Virus record (IMG/VR): IMGVR_UViG_3300042554_000811
Coordinates: 1 to 44,075 of that record
Direction: 5' to 3' (one strand)
Length of the DNA stretch: 44,075 nucleotides
Source: a virus
This document shows positions 23,869 through 31,163 of the stretch, piece by piece. A program made the translations under genes and the position numbers. The notes below the pieces were generated by a model. It did no database searches and had not been told where the DNA came from. It saw nothing but the letters and a program-made list of their open reading frames with translations. The number at the start of each line of letters is the position of its first letter. Position 1 is the first letter of the stretch.

Positions 23869-24434
23869 CAGAAATCGTCTTCCTCTACTTCAGGTGCGGC
23901 TGTGATGTTAGGTTCAGAAGTTTTGTAGCCCTTTGTTTGACCAAAGAGAGCCGCCACTTCAGTTTCACCAAGGTCGCCTGTATCAACACCTGCAGAGGAG
24001 CCGACAGTAACCACTTGGATGCCGACAAGCTTAAGACTTGTACCGTAGGTGACACCATCCCGGAGGATGTATGGCTTCTGACGGAAGGCAAGCTTGACCG
24101 TAGATCCGCTGTAGATAGGTGTGTTGGGGTCAGTAACAGGAGTTCCTTCTGTGTCAACAACAGGCGGGCGTGTCTCCTCATTCCAACTGAACTTAACTTT
24201 ATACTTCCCATCAGACACCTCCTCCCAAGGTTCAGGCTTCAGGGTAGAACGCTTAGGGTTCTTCAGCTTAGACTCTGCCCACTTGACAGACTCAGCTCGA
24301 TCTTCTTCAAGCTTATCAACAAGCGTTTGATCAACAATAGCAGACAGTGAATACCCAAACTTGCTGGGTTTCAGTACAGCCTGATAACCTTCAAGGACAA
24401 CAGGCTGTTGGGTAACGTGGATGGTTTGTGCCAT
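23868..24434 (-). CDS. Single-stranded DNA-binding protein (T7 gp2.5-like)
   Basis: The protein has 188 residues. An OB-fold-like region carries VKFSWNEETRPPVVD, SGSTVKLAFRQKPYIL and GTSLKLVGIQVV. The acidic C-terminus EVEEDDF ends in Phe, the feature by which gp2.5 contacts DNA polymerase and primase-helicase. Gene order RNA polymerase, SSB, endonuclease I matches T7. It overlaps the RNA polymerase stop by one base. Confidence 0.92.
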   Translation of the reverse strand: MAQTIHVTQQPVVLEGYQAVLKPSKFGYSLSAIVDQTLVDKLEEDRAESVKWAESKLKNPKRSTLKPEPWEEVSDGKYKVKFSWNEETRPPVVDTEGTPVTDPNTPIYSGSTVKLAFRQKPYILRDGVTYGTSLKLVGIQVVTVGSSAGVDTGDLGETEVAALFGQTKGYKTSEPNITAAPEVEEDDF

Positions 24435-26773
24435 TAACAGAAAAAGTAGGTGGATTGGATTACGGATTCCGGTTCAAGGTCTCCAACAATCGGTGGATCA
24501 GTCTCTGCTCCAATGTGTGAAGCAAAGTCTTTTAGGTAATCATGCTCGGCAAAGAGGTGCATGTAGGTTTCTCGTACAATGGAGGACAAGGTAGACATGT
24601 CCGTTGCACGACAAAGCACAGAATCGTGAATGAGAGCAATAGGTGCGTCAAAGTTTAAGACACTCAAGTGTAGCAAGCTTGCATCTAAGCTGTGGATCAG
24701 GTTAGGTGCTGTTGCATTCTTGTGATGGTTCAGATCAACCTCATCAGAATCATCAACTGCTACCTTCAACTGACAACGACCCAGAAGCTGTAGCTCAATA
24801 GACACAACAAGCTTCTTGTTTAGTTTCTGATGTACAACAAACCCTGATGGTGTTGTCCACTCAAGAAACTCTTTACCAGCTTTGATTGCATTAGCTACCT
24901 CATCTTCGATCCACTTCATAACAGCCATAGGACCGGGTACGACAACATCCATTGCATTGCGTACTGCCTTAACTGTCTTAGTTAGATCCTCTTTACTGAT
25001 CTCTACACCCTTCTCTTTGAGTGCGTCTCTGATGTACCCACGATTTGAGAAAGGTTTTGCATTGTAAGGGACAGTCATTACGACACGCTTAACTGTCTTC
25101 CTATCCATGTAAGGCTGGATAGATTCAGGACAGTAAGGTGTAGCAGCCTCAGCAACCACCTTGTAAGCATCTTGTGGCTTATCACCAGGTAAGACGTTAA
25201 CAAGACGTGCTGTAGACTTATCTCTAGCTAATCCTGCAAGGATCTGAAGACCACTGCAGGTTGCATCTGTAGCAACCATAAGACGTGTGAACTGCCTATC
25301 GGCAACTACGACACAATGGTAATACTCTTCTGCTGCTGCTAGGAACTGCCAAGGCTCCTCTACATTCTCCCAAAGATGTAAGTTACCAATGGGATCTTGC
25401 GATATGAGTGTGAACAACTCATGGTTATTTCTTGCCCATTCTAGTCGCTCCGTCATTGGTGCTTTATCAAGACCAAATGTAGTAGCTACTTGAAAGGCTA
25501 ACCAGTCCTCTGCTTCAGGAGTCATAAAAGATCCATCAGCAAAGACTAAAAGACTTTTTCCAAAGTCTGTATCTTGAGGAGTAAGAAAGGCAGGAATAGG
25601 ATAAGCTCTTCCTCTATAGTCAAAGCTCCAAGGTATGTAGAACTTAGCTACGTCCTTGAACCTCTTCACTGCCTCCATAGTCATACGAGTTCGACATGAC
25701 TTCTTGAACTCTTGTGCGTTCAAGTTCATTGTCTCTGCCGCTGCTCTTCGATATGCTTTACGAGACTCCTTGTTCTCTGCAATATCATAAGGCTTTGGTG
25801 GCAACTCATGATTCACAATAGGGAGGAACTTACCAACTGCTCGTTCCAATCTATCTAGTTCTTCCGCAACCCCTACAATAAAAGGATTTAGAGTAAAGGC
25901 AACCTTCTGAATCTTGTTCAGAAAGTTGATCGGTGTTTCTCCCTGTATACATAAGGGATCGCCCCTACGTACCAGATCATGCCCTCGCATCACCTCATTC
26001 AGCAGGTACCCACCAGCACGTTCATTGGTCCAGTCGTTAGGCTCAATCAACATAGGCCAAGCAAGCGGAGCAAATAGCTCAGCATCTTGCATTACCTTGT
26101 CTTTGATGGCGACGAACTCAGGCGTAGGTACGACATAGTTAACACGCTTGCGTCCTTCCTGACGCATGTCCTTGGTGAACCATTGTGATGTCTCAATGAT
26201 ACAATCGAGTAACCAACCACCTAGCTTGATGCGGTTAGCTCTGCCCCATGATTGCCATTGTTGGATATCACTACGGTTCATCAATGTTTGAATGACCGTT
26301 AGCTTCTGATCAGTACCACATGACTTGTGCCAATAGTTCTTCTTCAAGGTGTTGAGAAGACCAGGTGCACATCGTTCATAGTGACGCATCTGACATTCAG
26401 CTTCAACAGCTGAACCGATACCATCACATACGGATTGCACCTGATCACTGCCTTCCTTGTAACTGAAGACCTTATCAAAGGTAAGCTTCAACGCAATAGC
26501 AGCAGCAGCTAATGGTTCAAGTTCACTGATGTACTGTGCAATCTCTTTGAATGCAACACCAGTCTTACCTTCATGGATGCGGTTGTTAGTATCCTCCAAA
26601 CGCTTTACCAGTACAGGTAGAAGCGCATCAATAGAGGCTACACCATACACCGTAGCAGACGCATAGCTGCGTTGCTGGAGTGCGTCAGTGTTATCCCGTA
26701 ATCGCTTGAGACCTTGGCGTATTTGGTCACGCTCAAGCTGCACCTGTTCATCAATCTGAGCAGGTGTGGGCAT
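24434..26773 (-). CDS. Single-subunit phage RNA polymerase (T7 gp1-like)
   Basis: The protein has 779 residues, about 100 fewer than T7 gp1. Motif A is VATDATCSGLQILAGLARD near residue 500, motif B DRKTVKRVVMTVPYNAKP near 555, and motif C ALIHDSVLCRAT near 710 with the second catalytic Asp. The N-terminal promoter-binding half is present. The C-terminus TYFFC is aromatic, as in the T7 FAFA foot. It transcribes the middle and late genes from phage promoters. It starts at an ATG overlapping the previous stop (TGATG). Confidence 0.96.
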   Translation of the reverse strand: MPTPAQIDEQVQLERDQIRQGLKRLRDNTDALQQRSYASATVYGVASIDALLPVLVKRLEDTNNRIHEGKTGVAFKEIAQYISELEPLAAAAIALKLTFDKVFSYKEGSDQVQSVCDGIGSAVEAECQMRHYERCAPGLLNTLKKNYWHKSCGTDQKLTVIQTLMNRSDIQQWQSWGRANRIKLGGWLLDCIIETSQWFTKDMRQEGRKRVNYVVPTPEFVAIKDKVMQDAELFAPLAWPMLIEPNDWTNERAGGYLLNEVMRGHDLVRRGDPLCIQGETPINFLNKIQKVAFTLNPFIVGVAEELDRLERAVGKFLPIVNHELPPKPYDIAENKESRKAYRRAAAETMNLNAQEFKKSCRTRMTMEAVKRFKDVAKFYIPWSFDYRGRAYPIPAFLTPQDTDFGKSLLVFADGSFMTPEAEDWLAFQVATTFGLDKAPMTERLEWARNNHELFTLISQDPIGNLHLWENVEEPWQFLAAAEEYYHCVVVADRQFTRLMVATDATCSGLQILAGLARDKSTARLVNVLPGDKPQDAYKVVAEAATPYCPESIQPYMDRKTVKRVVMTVPYNAKPFSNRGYIRDALKEKGVEISKEDLTKTVKAVRNAMDVVVPGPMAVMKWIEDEVANAIKAGKEFLEWTTPSGFVVHQKLNKKLVVSIELQLLGRCQLKVAVDDSDEVDLNHHKNATAPNLIHSLDASLLHLSVLNFDAPIALIHDSVLCRATDMSTLSSIVRETYMHLFAEHDYLKDFASHIGAETDPPIVGDLEPESVIQSTYFFC

Positions 26774-26883
26774 CAGTTATCCTCCACATTGAGTGGATAC
26801 TCAACCTCATCAAGACATACAAGTTGAGCAAGCTCAGGATACTGCTCAGCAAACTCTTGGAACTCTTCAGTCGTCAGAATCAT
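26773..26883 (-). CDS. Small acidic protein before RNA polymerase
   Basis: The protein has 36 residues: MILTTEEFQEFAEQYPELAQ, then LVCLDEVEYPLNVEDN. It is acidic and helical. It overlaps the upstream gene by 17 bases and the RNA polymerase ATG by TGATG, so it may be a leader coupling polymerase translation. No domain is recognised. Confidence 0.55.
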   Translation of the reverse strand: MILTTEEFQEFAEQYPELAQLVCLDEVEYPLNVEDN

Positions 26884-27211
26884 AATCAGAAATGTCAGCA
26901 GGTGAAAGGAAATGAATAGACTCGTGATCAGCAACCACAAACTCACAGTTGCGTTTGTTGATCAGCTCGTTAACTTTGTTCTGTGCTGCAGAATGTTTGC
27001 GATACACAAACTCAGTAACCTTGTGTGTATCAAGATCAGTGGCACGAATAACACAGCATACACTACTGGGTAACTCCCAACCACCAACCTTCCAATGCAT
27101 TACCTCCTCAAAGGTGTGTGGTACAAAGAAGTCATCAGGTGCGTCCTTGTACTCTTGCCAGTTGTTATCATAGTAAGGCTTACGTTTACCACTCATCTGT
27201 TTGCTTGACAT
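26867..27211 (-). CDS. Conserved-type phage early protein, unknown
   Basis: The protein has 114 residues. MSSKQMSGKRKPYYDNNWQE is followed by PHTFEEVMHWKVGGWELPSS, VCCVIRATD and an acidic end SDYDSDD. This layout (basic N-terminus, W-rich centre, VCCVIR strand) appears in other T7-like marine phages as a hypothetical protein. The role is unknown; a host-takeover job is suggested only by early position. Confidence 0.72.
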   Translation of the reverse strand: MSSKQMSGKRKPYYDNNWQEYKDAPDDFFVPHTFEEVMHWKVGGWELPSSVCCVIRATDLDTHKVTEFVYRKHSAAQNKVNELINKRNCEFVVADHESIHFLSPADISDYDSDD

Positions 27212-27350
27212 TTAGTAGTTGATCATTACGTTCACGGGACAACTCAAGAGCCTTCCATGCGGCTTGCTCAGAGTCGGGTGCTAGGAGATACCAAACACCT
27301 GAACGAAGGGTGATCTCATATTCACGAAGACCCTTAACAGTCGTGTACAT
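27186..27350 (-). CDS. Small early protein, unknown
   Basis: The protein has 54 residues from ATG 27350: MYTTVKGLREYEITLRSGVW, then YLLAPDSEQAAWKALELSRE and an end NVKQTDEW. It is a compact beta-beta-alpha pattern (AAWKALELS helix). It overlaps both neighbours: 70 bases with the membrane protein upstream and 26 with the next gene. Confidence 0.65.
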   Translation of the reverse strand: MYTTVKGLREYEITLRSGVWYLLAPDSEQAAWKALELSRERNDQLLNVKQTDEW

Positions 27351-27487
27351 TTGTCGTTTAGTGAATGAACAAAGAGACCAAATGTGTAGCCACAAGTATA
27401 CACAAAGGCGATACTTGCAGCCACTATGAGTGTGAAATACTGTAGGTATTGTCCTACAAGTACGTCACTGGGAATCGTGTACTTCAT
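27281..27487 (-). CDS. Small early membrane protein
   Basis: The protein has 68 residues: MKYTIPSDVLVGQYLQYFTL, then the helix IVAASIAFVYTCGYTFGLFV at about 21-40 and a basic tail. The ATG overlaps the upstream stop (ATGA), which supports translation. Part of its 3' half overlaps the 54-residue gene. Bases 27425-27436 inside it carry one copy of the recurring TTCACACTCATA motif. Confidence 0.55.
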   Translation of the reverse strand: MKYTIPSDVLVGQYLQYFTLIVAASIAFVYTCGYTFGLFVHSLNDKCTRLLRVFVNMRSPFVQVFGIS

Positions 27488-27675
27488 ACAGCCTCGTTAA
27501 GTGCAATGTCAGTGAAATCATCAAGCCACGCATTAAGCGTAGCCCACTCTACCTCAGTGAGTATGCTGCGTGAATCATCACACAGTAGTGCATACTTAAC
27601 TGCCTTCATGATAGGCTTGAACTCATCAGGGTACACATCAACCTTGATGGCAACATCGTGGATTGCATTGGTCAT
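27484..27675 (-). CDS. Small acidic early protein
   Basis: The protein has 63 residues: MTNAIHDVAIKVDVYPDEFK, helical centre IMKAVKYALLCDD, end ATLNAWLDDFTDIALNEAV. It is acidic, with no domain recognised. The start overlaps the upstream stop (TAATG) and the stop overlaps the next start (ATGA), so it is part of a translationally coupled chain. Confidence 0.65.
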   Translation of the reverse strand: MTNAIHDVAIKVDVYPDEFKPIMKAVKYALLCDDSRSILTEVEWATLNAWLDDFTDIALNEAV

Positions 27676-27830
27676 TACTTAATCTCCTTGATTTGATCAA
27701 TGGTGAACTCATGTGAGAACTCAGTGCGTATCTGATTAACGCAATCCTCAAGATCAATACTATCCTCAACAGTTATAAACGTAAACTTGCCAGGATTGTT
27801 GACCGACTCAAGAATGATTTTAAATGTCAT
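27675..27830 (-). CDS. Small early protein, unknown
   Basis: The protein has 51 residues: MTFKIILESVNNPGKFTFIT, then VEDSIDLEDCVNQIRTEFSH and DQIKEIK. It is a simple strand-strand-helix pattern. It is linked by TGATG to the ArdA-like gene before it and by TAATG to the next gene. Confidence 0.6.
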   Translation of the reverse strand: MTFKIILESVNNPGKFTFITVEDSIDLEDCVNQIRTEFSHEFTIDQIKEIK

Positions 27831-28384
27831 CAGCGATTAAAGAAAAAGAACACAGTACCATCGAACTCAATGGTGTTGAAATCATACCTGAGGTTGTGAT
27901 CCCATACAGCCTGCCAATCTACAGCAGCTGCAATCACATCAGCAGGTGCCTCACACATGATCTCACATACCCAGTACTCAGCAAACTCACGCTCAGCAGT
28001 AGACACCCAATCATCATGTGTGTACACATAAGCATCTTCTAATTGAGAGACATTCTCAATACCGAGATCATCAAGTTCTTCAATGAACTCCATAATCTGT
28101 TCATGATCCCACTTCTCACCGAAGCGATCATGCACCTCATCATACAATGCACGCTTGTCATCATTAAGCGCATCGTACTCAGCATCATCTGCTGCGTCTT
28201 TGTTCTTGTCTGACACAATAGGTGTAGCGTTCATGATTTCCGTGTAGAAGTCTACATAAGCAGGCTTACCTTTGTCGGTAATGTAACCTGCAGTCAAGCA
28301 TTGTTCGGTCTTAGATGCTTCCTTAAATCGCTCAATATGAGCAAGCAAAGCATCACCAGTAAGGCGTTGAATAGCGACAGTCAT
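27830..28384 (-). CDS. ArdA-like antirestriction protein (tentative)
   Basis: The protein has 184 residues from ATG 28384 (MTVAIQRLTGDALLAHIERF). It is highly acidic. The C-terminal half (FIEELDDLGIENVSQLEDAY, EREFAEYW, VDWQAVWDHNLRYDF, TVFFFFNR) recalls the C-terminal domain of ArdA DNA-mimic proteins, which block type I restriction enzymes. T7 has its unrelated DNA mimic Ocr at the same early place. The N-terminal half does not show a clear ArdA pattern, so the name stays tentative. Confidence 0.5.
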   Translation of the reverse strand: MTVAIQRLTGDALLAHIERFKEASKTEQCLTAGYITDKGKPAYVDFYTEIMNATPIVSDKNKDAADDAEYDALNDDKRALYDEVHDRFGEKWDHEQIMEFIEELDDLGIENVSQLEDAYVYTHDDWVSTAEREFAEYWVCEIMCEAPADVIAAAVDWQAVWDHNLRYDFNTIEFDGTVFFFFNR

Positions 28385-28416
28385 TGTCAAATAACAAAGG
28401 AAAACGTAGCGTAATT

Positions 28417-28456
28417 GCTACAGAAAACCCACACAAAGTGAAGGGCTAAGTGTAAC
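28417..28456 (-). repeat. Early-region intergenic repeat element, copy 1
   Basis: On the minus strand it reads GTTACACTTAGCCC, a short stem-loop, then GGGTTTTCTGTAGC. The flanks match copies at 28669-28710 and 29060-29097, while the loop differs. The stem followed by a T run suggests a weak terminator or processing site between early genes. Confidence 0.65.
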
Positions 28457-28464
28457 AATCAGGT

Positions 28465-28476
28465 TATGAGTGTGAA
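28465..28476 (-). promoter_or_regulatory. Recurring motif TTCACACTCATA (one of five copies)
   Basis: This minus-strand 12-mer also occurs at 27425-27436, 25403-25414 and 19768-19779, and with one change (TTCACACTCACA) at 23208-23219. All five are on the transcribed strand and confined to the early/replication half, in or between genes. The CACACT.ATA part faintly recalls single-subunit polymerase promoters (SP6, K11). Promoter function is inference. Confidence 0.3.
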
Positions 28477-28485
28477 CGCTAATTG

Positions 28486-28653
28486 TTAACTACGTGGGTC
28501 ATTGATGATCGGGAAGACATTACATACCTGCTCAGGATACTGAGCCATGCAGTCACCGTTTACCCATGCCTCATCATATGAGTCAGCATGTGTGTATTCA
28601 GTGGCACAAATAGGTGTGTTGTAACCACGGTTGTAGTTGATTTGATATTGCAT
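28486..28653 (-). CDS. Small early protein, unknown
   Basis: The protein has 55 residues from ATG 28653: MQYQINYNRGYNTPICATEY, then THADSYDEAWVNGDCMAQYP and an end IINDPRS. It is a compact, Tyr-rich, acidic protein. Intergenic repeat elements lie on both sides of the gene, so it stands as a separate unit. Confidence 0.65.
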   Translation of the reverse strand: MQYQINYNRGYNTPICATEYTHADSYDEAWVNGDCMAQYPEQVCNVFPIINDPRS

Positions 28654-28668
28654 AAGTTGTGAAGTGAA

Positions 28669-28710
28669 GACTACAGAAAAGGAGACACAATGTGTATCCC
28701 TAAGTGTAAT
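28669..28710 (-). repeat. Early-region intergenic repeat element, copy 2
   Basis: On the minus strand it reads ATTACACTTAGGGATACACA, loop, then TGTGTCTCCTTTTCTGTAGTC. It shares the TTACACTTAG opening and the TTTTCTGTAG end with the other two copies; the stem sequence is different but again able to pair. Confidence 0.62.
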
Positions 28711-28712
28711 CA

Positions 28713-29030
28713 TCAGGCAGCAAGTGCCTCACGCTCAAGCTCGTTGGCTGTGTACTGTGCTTGACACCACAGCTCAACAACAAACCACACCATGTCATTC
28801 TTGAGTGAACGAATGGTTGAACCAGAGTGTACGAAATCTTCCATCGAATACTCGCAGTCGTTGAGGTAATTATAGATCTCATCTTCATGCTCATCAAAGA
28901 ACTTCTCATTCTCTGAATAGTAGATGAAGCCAGAGACACCACCTTGGCAGCCGTGATTAGCTACGTCGCGGATCTCATCCGCATCATCAAAGCGAGCAAC
29001 AAGTGCATCATGAAGAGTGGACATGTACAT
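28713..29030 (-). CDS. Early protein with HGCQGGVSGFIYY core
   Basis: The protein has 105 residues: MYMSTLHDALVARFDDADEI, then IRDVANHGCQGGVSGFIYYS, FFDEHEDEIYNYLND and a helical end. The motif NHGC..GVSGFIYY with a following FFDEHEDEI is a pattern I associate with small hypothetical proteins in many tailed phages. It is strongly acidic. The leader TTCACTTGCTTTT upstream is shared with the next gene up, in place of a Shine-Dalgarno site. Confidence 0.72.
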   Translation of the reverse strand: MYMSTLHDALVARFDDADEIRDVANHGCQGGVSGFIYYSENEKFFDEHEDEIYNYLNDCEYSMEDFVHSGSTIRSLKNDMVWFVVELWCQAQYTANELEREALAA

Positions 29031-29059
29031 AAAAGCAAGTGAACAATCGTAGCAAGTGA

Positions 29060-29097
29060 GCTACAGAAACCCATCGTAAGTGATGGGAGAGTGTAAC
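29060..29097 (-). repeat. Early-region intergenic repeat element, copy 3
   Basis: On the minus strand it reads AGTTACACTCT, the perfect stem CCCATC-ACTTAC-GATGGG, then TTTCTGTAGC. This is the cleanest hairpin of the three copies and looks like a short intrinsic terminator. Confidence 0.68.
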
Positions 29098-29111
29098 TAA
29101 CTGTGTGTTAC

Positions 29112-29354
29112 TCAGCCAATAACCTGGAGAGGATTCTCATACACTCGGGTTGCATTCACAAGGTTCTGGTTAACCCAGAATCCAAGCGACATGTTAGGCT
29201 GTGCAAGCAGGTTAAGGATAGCACGACGAGACACATTGATGTAGCTGTATGCATACCCATTCTGAAAGTCGACACAAGCAGTGCCACGAATGGGATCAAC
29301 AAGCAGACAACGAATAGCGCTAGAAGAACGATCAGTAACGTTGAAGCTGAACAT
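29112..29354 (-). CDS. First early protein, KTSC-like
   Basis: The protein has 80 residues. VDFQNGYAYSYINVSRRAIL and SLGFWVNQNLVNATRV resemble the small KTSC domain (strand, Y.Y..V helix, S.G...N). The KTSC domain has been linked to nucleic-acid proteins, without a fixed function. It is the first confident gene after the early promoter. The leader TTCACTTGCTTTTTAATT contains no Shine-Dalgarno sequence. Confidence 0.65.
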   Translation of the reverse strand: MFSFNVTDRSSSAIRCLLVDPIRGTACVDFQNGYAYSYINVSRRAILNLLAQPNMSLGFWVNQNLVNATRVYENPLQVIG

Positions 29355-29376
29355 AATTAAAAAGCAAGTGAATTGG

Positions 29377-29416
29377 TGCGTCTTAGCGTATCGCTTTCAC
29401 CGCTGCAACAGACGCA
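29377..29416 (-). other. Stem-loop in the leader of the first early gene
   Basis: TGCGTCT at 29377 pairs with AGACGCA at 29410, enclosing a small AGCG/CGCT stem. It lies about 25 bases before the first early start codon on the minus strand and could protect or process the early mRNA end. Confidence 0.5.
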
Positions 29417-30176
29417 TGAAGCCATGATCATATTTGTATGCCGCCTGTGGCTCGGCGGTTGATGTGCTCACCCTTCTCGGCGTGGCACGGCTGGCACCTA
29501 AGGAGTGTACCCTAACCCAACCCCTGGAATCCCGCTCGGCAGGTGGTTGGCGGCAGTGACCCGTGGTCCTACTCAGCCTATCAATCTTCGATTGTCCAGG
29601 TGCTTTGCCATCCTAGAGCCAGGGTGGCTGGTTTGAGGGAGGGAGTGGTCGGCTTGTCAGGTGGCACAGTGCCAAGGGCTGCTTGCCGTATTCAGTTGGC
29701 TTGGTCTCTCATCTCTTCTGGTTGAAGTTTCGAGACTCTCCTCACCCTTAACAGGGAGAGTCGAGTAACTCAACATTCAAAGAAGAGTATGGGTTCACGA
29801 TAGCAGCGATGGTTGGTGGACAGTTGGAGCAAGTGGCACATAGTACAGCCTGATCCATTGCGGTGCAGCGGTTATCAGGGTTGCTTATGGTACAGTCAAT
29901 CACTGAGATCCATTGGTATGACTGGGTTCTCAATAATGTTCTCAATAAGGGTCGACAGATGTGTGAGATGTGGTTATGCGTGGTGCCGCATAGTTGCTGC
30001 TGCCTCGTGTGCGTGTGTGCCTGCCCATGCGCCTATGTCCTGCGTACCTGTGCCTGATGCAGATGCGCTGGACACAGCCATGCGCGTGCCTGGGTGCGTA
30101 CATGCGGGTGCCTGCGGGTGTGTGCACGTGTGATCCGGGGGTACCCCTATGGGGGGCTGCGGCGCTGGTTCAGCGT

Positions 30177-30204
30177 AGTATAAGACTTGAGAAATTTCTG
30201 TCAA
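30177..30204 (-). promoter_or_regulatory. Sigma70-type early promoter
   Basis: The minus strand has a perfect -35 TTGACA (30204-30199), a 16-base spacer and -10 TATACT (30182-30177), one change from consensus. It faces the early genes, and no other comparable site was noticed. It should let host RNA polymerase start infection. Its -35 box lies within the T run of the preceding terminator. Confidence 0.8.
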
Positions 30205-30240
30205 AAAACTAAAGCCCCTCCAGAATGACCTACAAGGGCT
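30202..30240 (-). terminator. Terminator at the end of the late transcript
   Basis: On the minus strand AGCCCTT pairs with GAGGGGCT (seven pairs, one G-U) around a 13-base loop, followed by TTTAGTTTTTTG. It begins directly after the TAG stop of the last late gene. Confidence 0.72.
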
Positions 30241-30540
30241 CTATTCCTTATCAACAGTGTCAATATACCAAGGAGCAGTCAAACGCATCTCAGGGAGCCT
30301 TGTAGACGTCTCTGACGGCTTTTCTGTATAAACAGGAGTCACCATATCAGGCATAGAGACCTCATGAAGCGTTTCATACTCCCTAATCGCTTCATCGACC
30401 GTCGTTTTAACACGATAATCAATGAGTTTCCGTTCTAACCAGATTAAAAGACCCAGAATCAAGTGATCCAACCAAGGAATACCTCTCCTCCAAGTCTTAT
30501 ACAGGACTTTGAACTCATTCAATCTAAGTTCTTGTTCCAC
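30241..30540 (-). CDS. Last late gene, unknown, with one hydrophobic helix
   Basis: The protein has 99 residues: MEQELRLNEFKVLYKTWRRG, then the helix IPWLDHLILGLLIWLERKLI at 21-40, a charged middle and a Pro/Thr-rich end. It may be a membrane-associated or amphipathic protein. It overlaps the ThyX end by 22 bases and stops right before the terminator. No family is recognised. Confidence 0.65.
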   Translation of the reverse strand: MEQELRLNEFKVLYKTWRRGIPWLDHLILGLLIWLERKLIDYRVKTTVDEAIREYETLHEVSMPDMVTPVYTEKPSETSTRLPEMRLTAPWYIDTVDKE

Positions 30541-31163
30541 ATTGCCTCACAAACATTTGGTATTTGCGAATAGAGAATATCCTGCACTTGTGCTGCTATC
30601 TGTGCGTGTTCTTTCTGCGTACCATGAGCTGTACGTAGGTCACAATAGTGCAACCAAGACCTAATCGTACCATTCATGTACAACCGAGTAGGTGTAGCGA
30701 GGGGTAGTACTTCTCTTGCACACTCCTTAGCTACCCCATCTTCCAACATTCTCTGATACAAGTCATAACACTGGTTGTATAGCTTGACTGTCTCTTCAGT
30801 GTACTGATACCTCAACGTTAGACTTAGATCATCAGTGCTATTCTGTCGGTTCTTAGTATCTTGTTTACGGAACTGTGGAGGAGCTGCTACTTCTGCTACC
30901 TCTGCATAACGTTGACTGAACTCCTGAAAGCTAAAGGACCTATGACGTAGGATCTGAGCAGCAATAGACCTAGTAGTGTTAATCTCTACACACATGTTCA
31001 CCATCTCAAACGGTGACCAATGTTGATGATCAATGAGGTACTTAATTAGTTTAGCACTGGTCTCAGTGTTGTTTTGATTAGCTGGGTTAGATACCCTAGC
31101 CATGTAGGAGATAAGTTCTTCAGTGTGAGGAGTGATGTGTACCAGGGTGGCGGTATGAGTCAT
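30519..31163 (-). CDS. thyX: Flavin-dependent thymidylate synthase ThyX
   Basis: The protein has 214 residues. The signature RHRSFSFQEFSQRY (RHRxxSxxxxSxR) near residue 73 binds FAD and substrate, and helices ARVSNPANQNN and WSPFEMVNMCVEI are typical. It converts dUMP to dTMP with methylene-tetrahydrofolate and NADPH. With the RNR and MazG-like genes it completes a phage-encoded nucleotide supply, although it lies at the far late end. It overlaps the upstream stop (ATGA). Confidence 0.95.
   Translation of the reverse strand: MTHTATLVHITPHTEELISYMARVSNPANQNNTETSAKLIKYLIDHQHWSPFEMVNMCVEINTTRSIAAQILRHRSFSFQEFSQRYAEVAEVAAPPQFRKQDTKNRQNSTDDLSLTLRYQYTEETVKLYNQCYDLYQRMLEDGVAKECAREVLPLATPTRLYMNGTIRSWLHYCDLRTAHGTQKEHAQIAAQVQDILYSQIPNVCEAMWNKNLD

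Larger units (their letters stand above)
29355..30240 (-). other. Long region without a convincing gene; probable genome end and early leader
   Basis: This stretch of about 890 bases holds the early promoter, the last terminator, and several inverted repeats (29377-29416; 29734-29741 with 29755-29762). It also has a tandem 12-base repeat at 29926-29949 and a G+C-rich TGCG/TGTG/TGCC island at about 29990-30135. Short ORFs on both strands have poor composition, no ribosome sites and no family look. In T7-like genomes the physical ends lie between the last late gene and the first early gene, so the true terminal repeat probably lies here, collapsed in assembly. Confidence 0.65.

Noticed and set aside
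29400-29760. Possible tRNA or structured RNA gene
   Set aside because: Several short stems exist, but no cloverleaf with a T-loop GTTCGA box and acceptor stem could be built on either strand.
29748-29945. 65-codon minus-strand ORF in the gene-free region (TTG start)
   Set aside because: No ATG near the start, no ribosome site, and Cys/Asn/Pro-rich composition unlike neighbours. It could be real only if relatives conserve it.
29942-30212. Overlapping short ORFs on both strands in the G+C-rich island
   Set aside because: They are products of a low-complexity TGCG/TGTG sequence that keeps many frames open; the peptides are repetitive.
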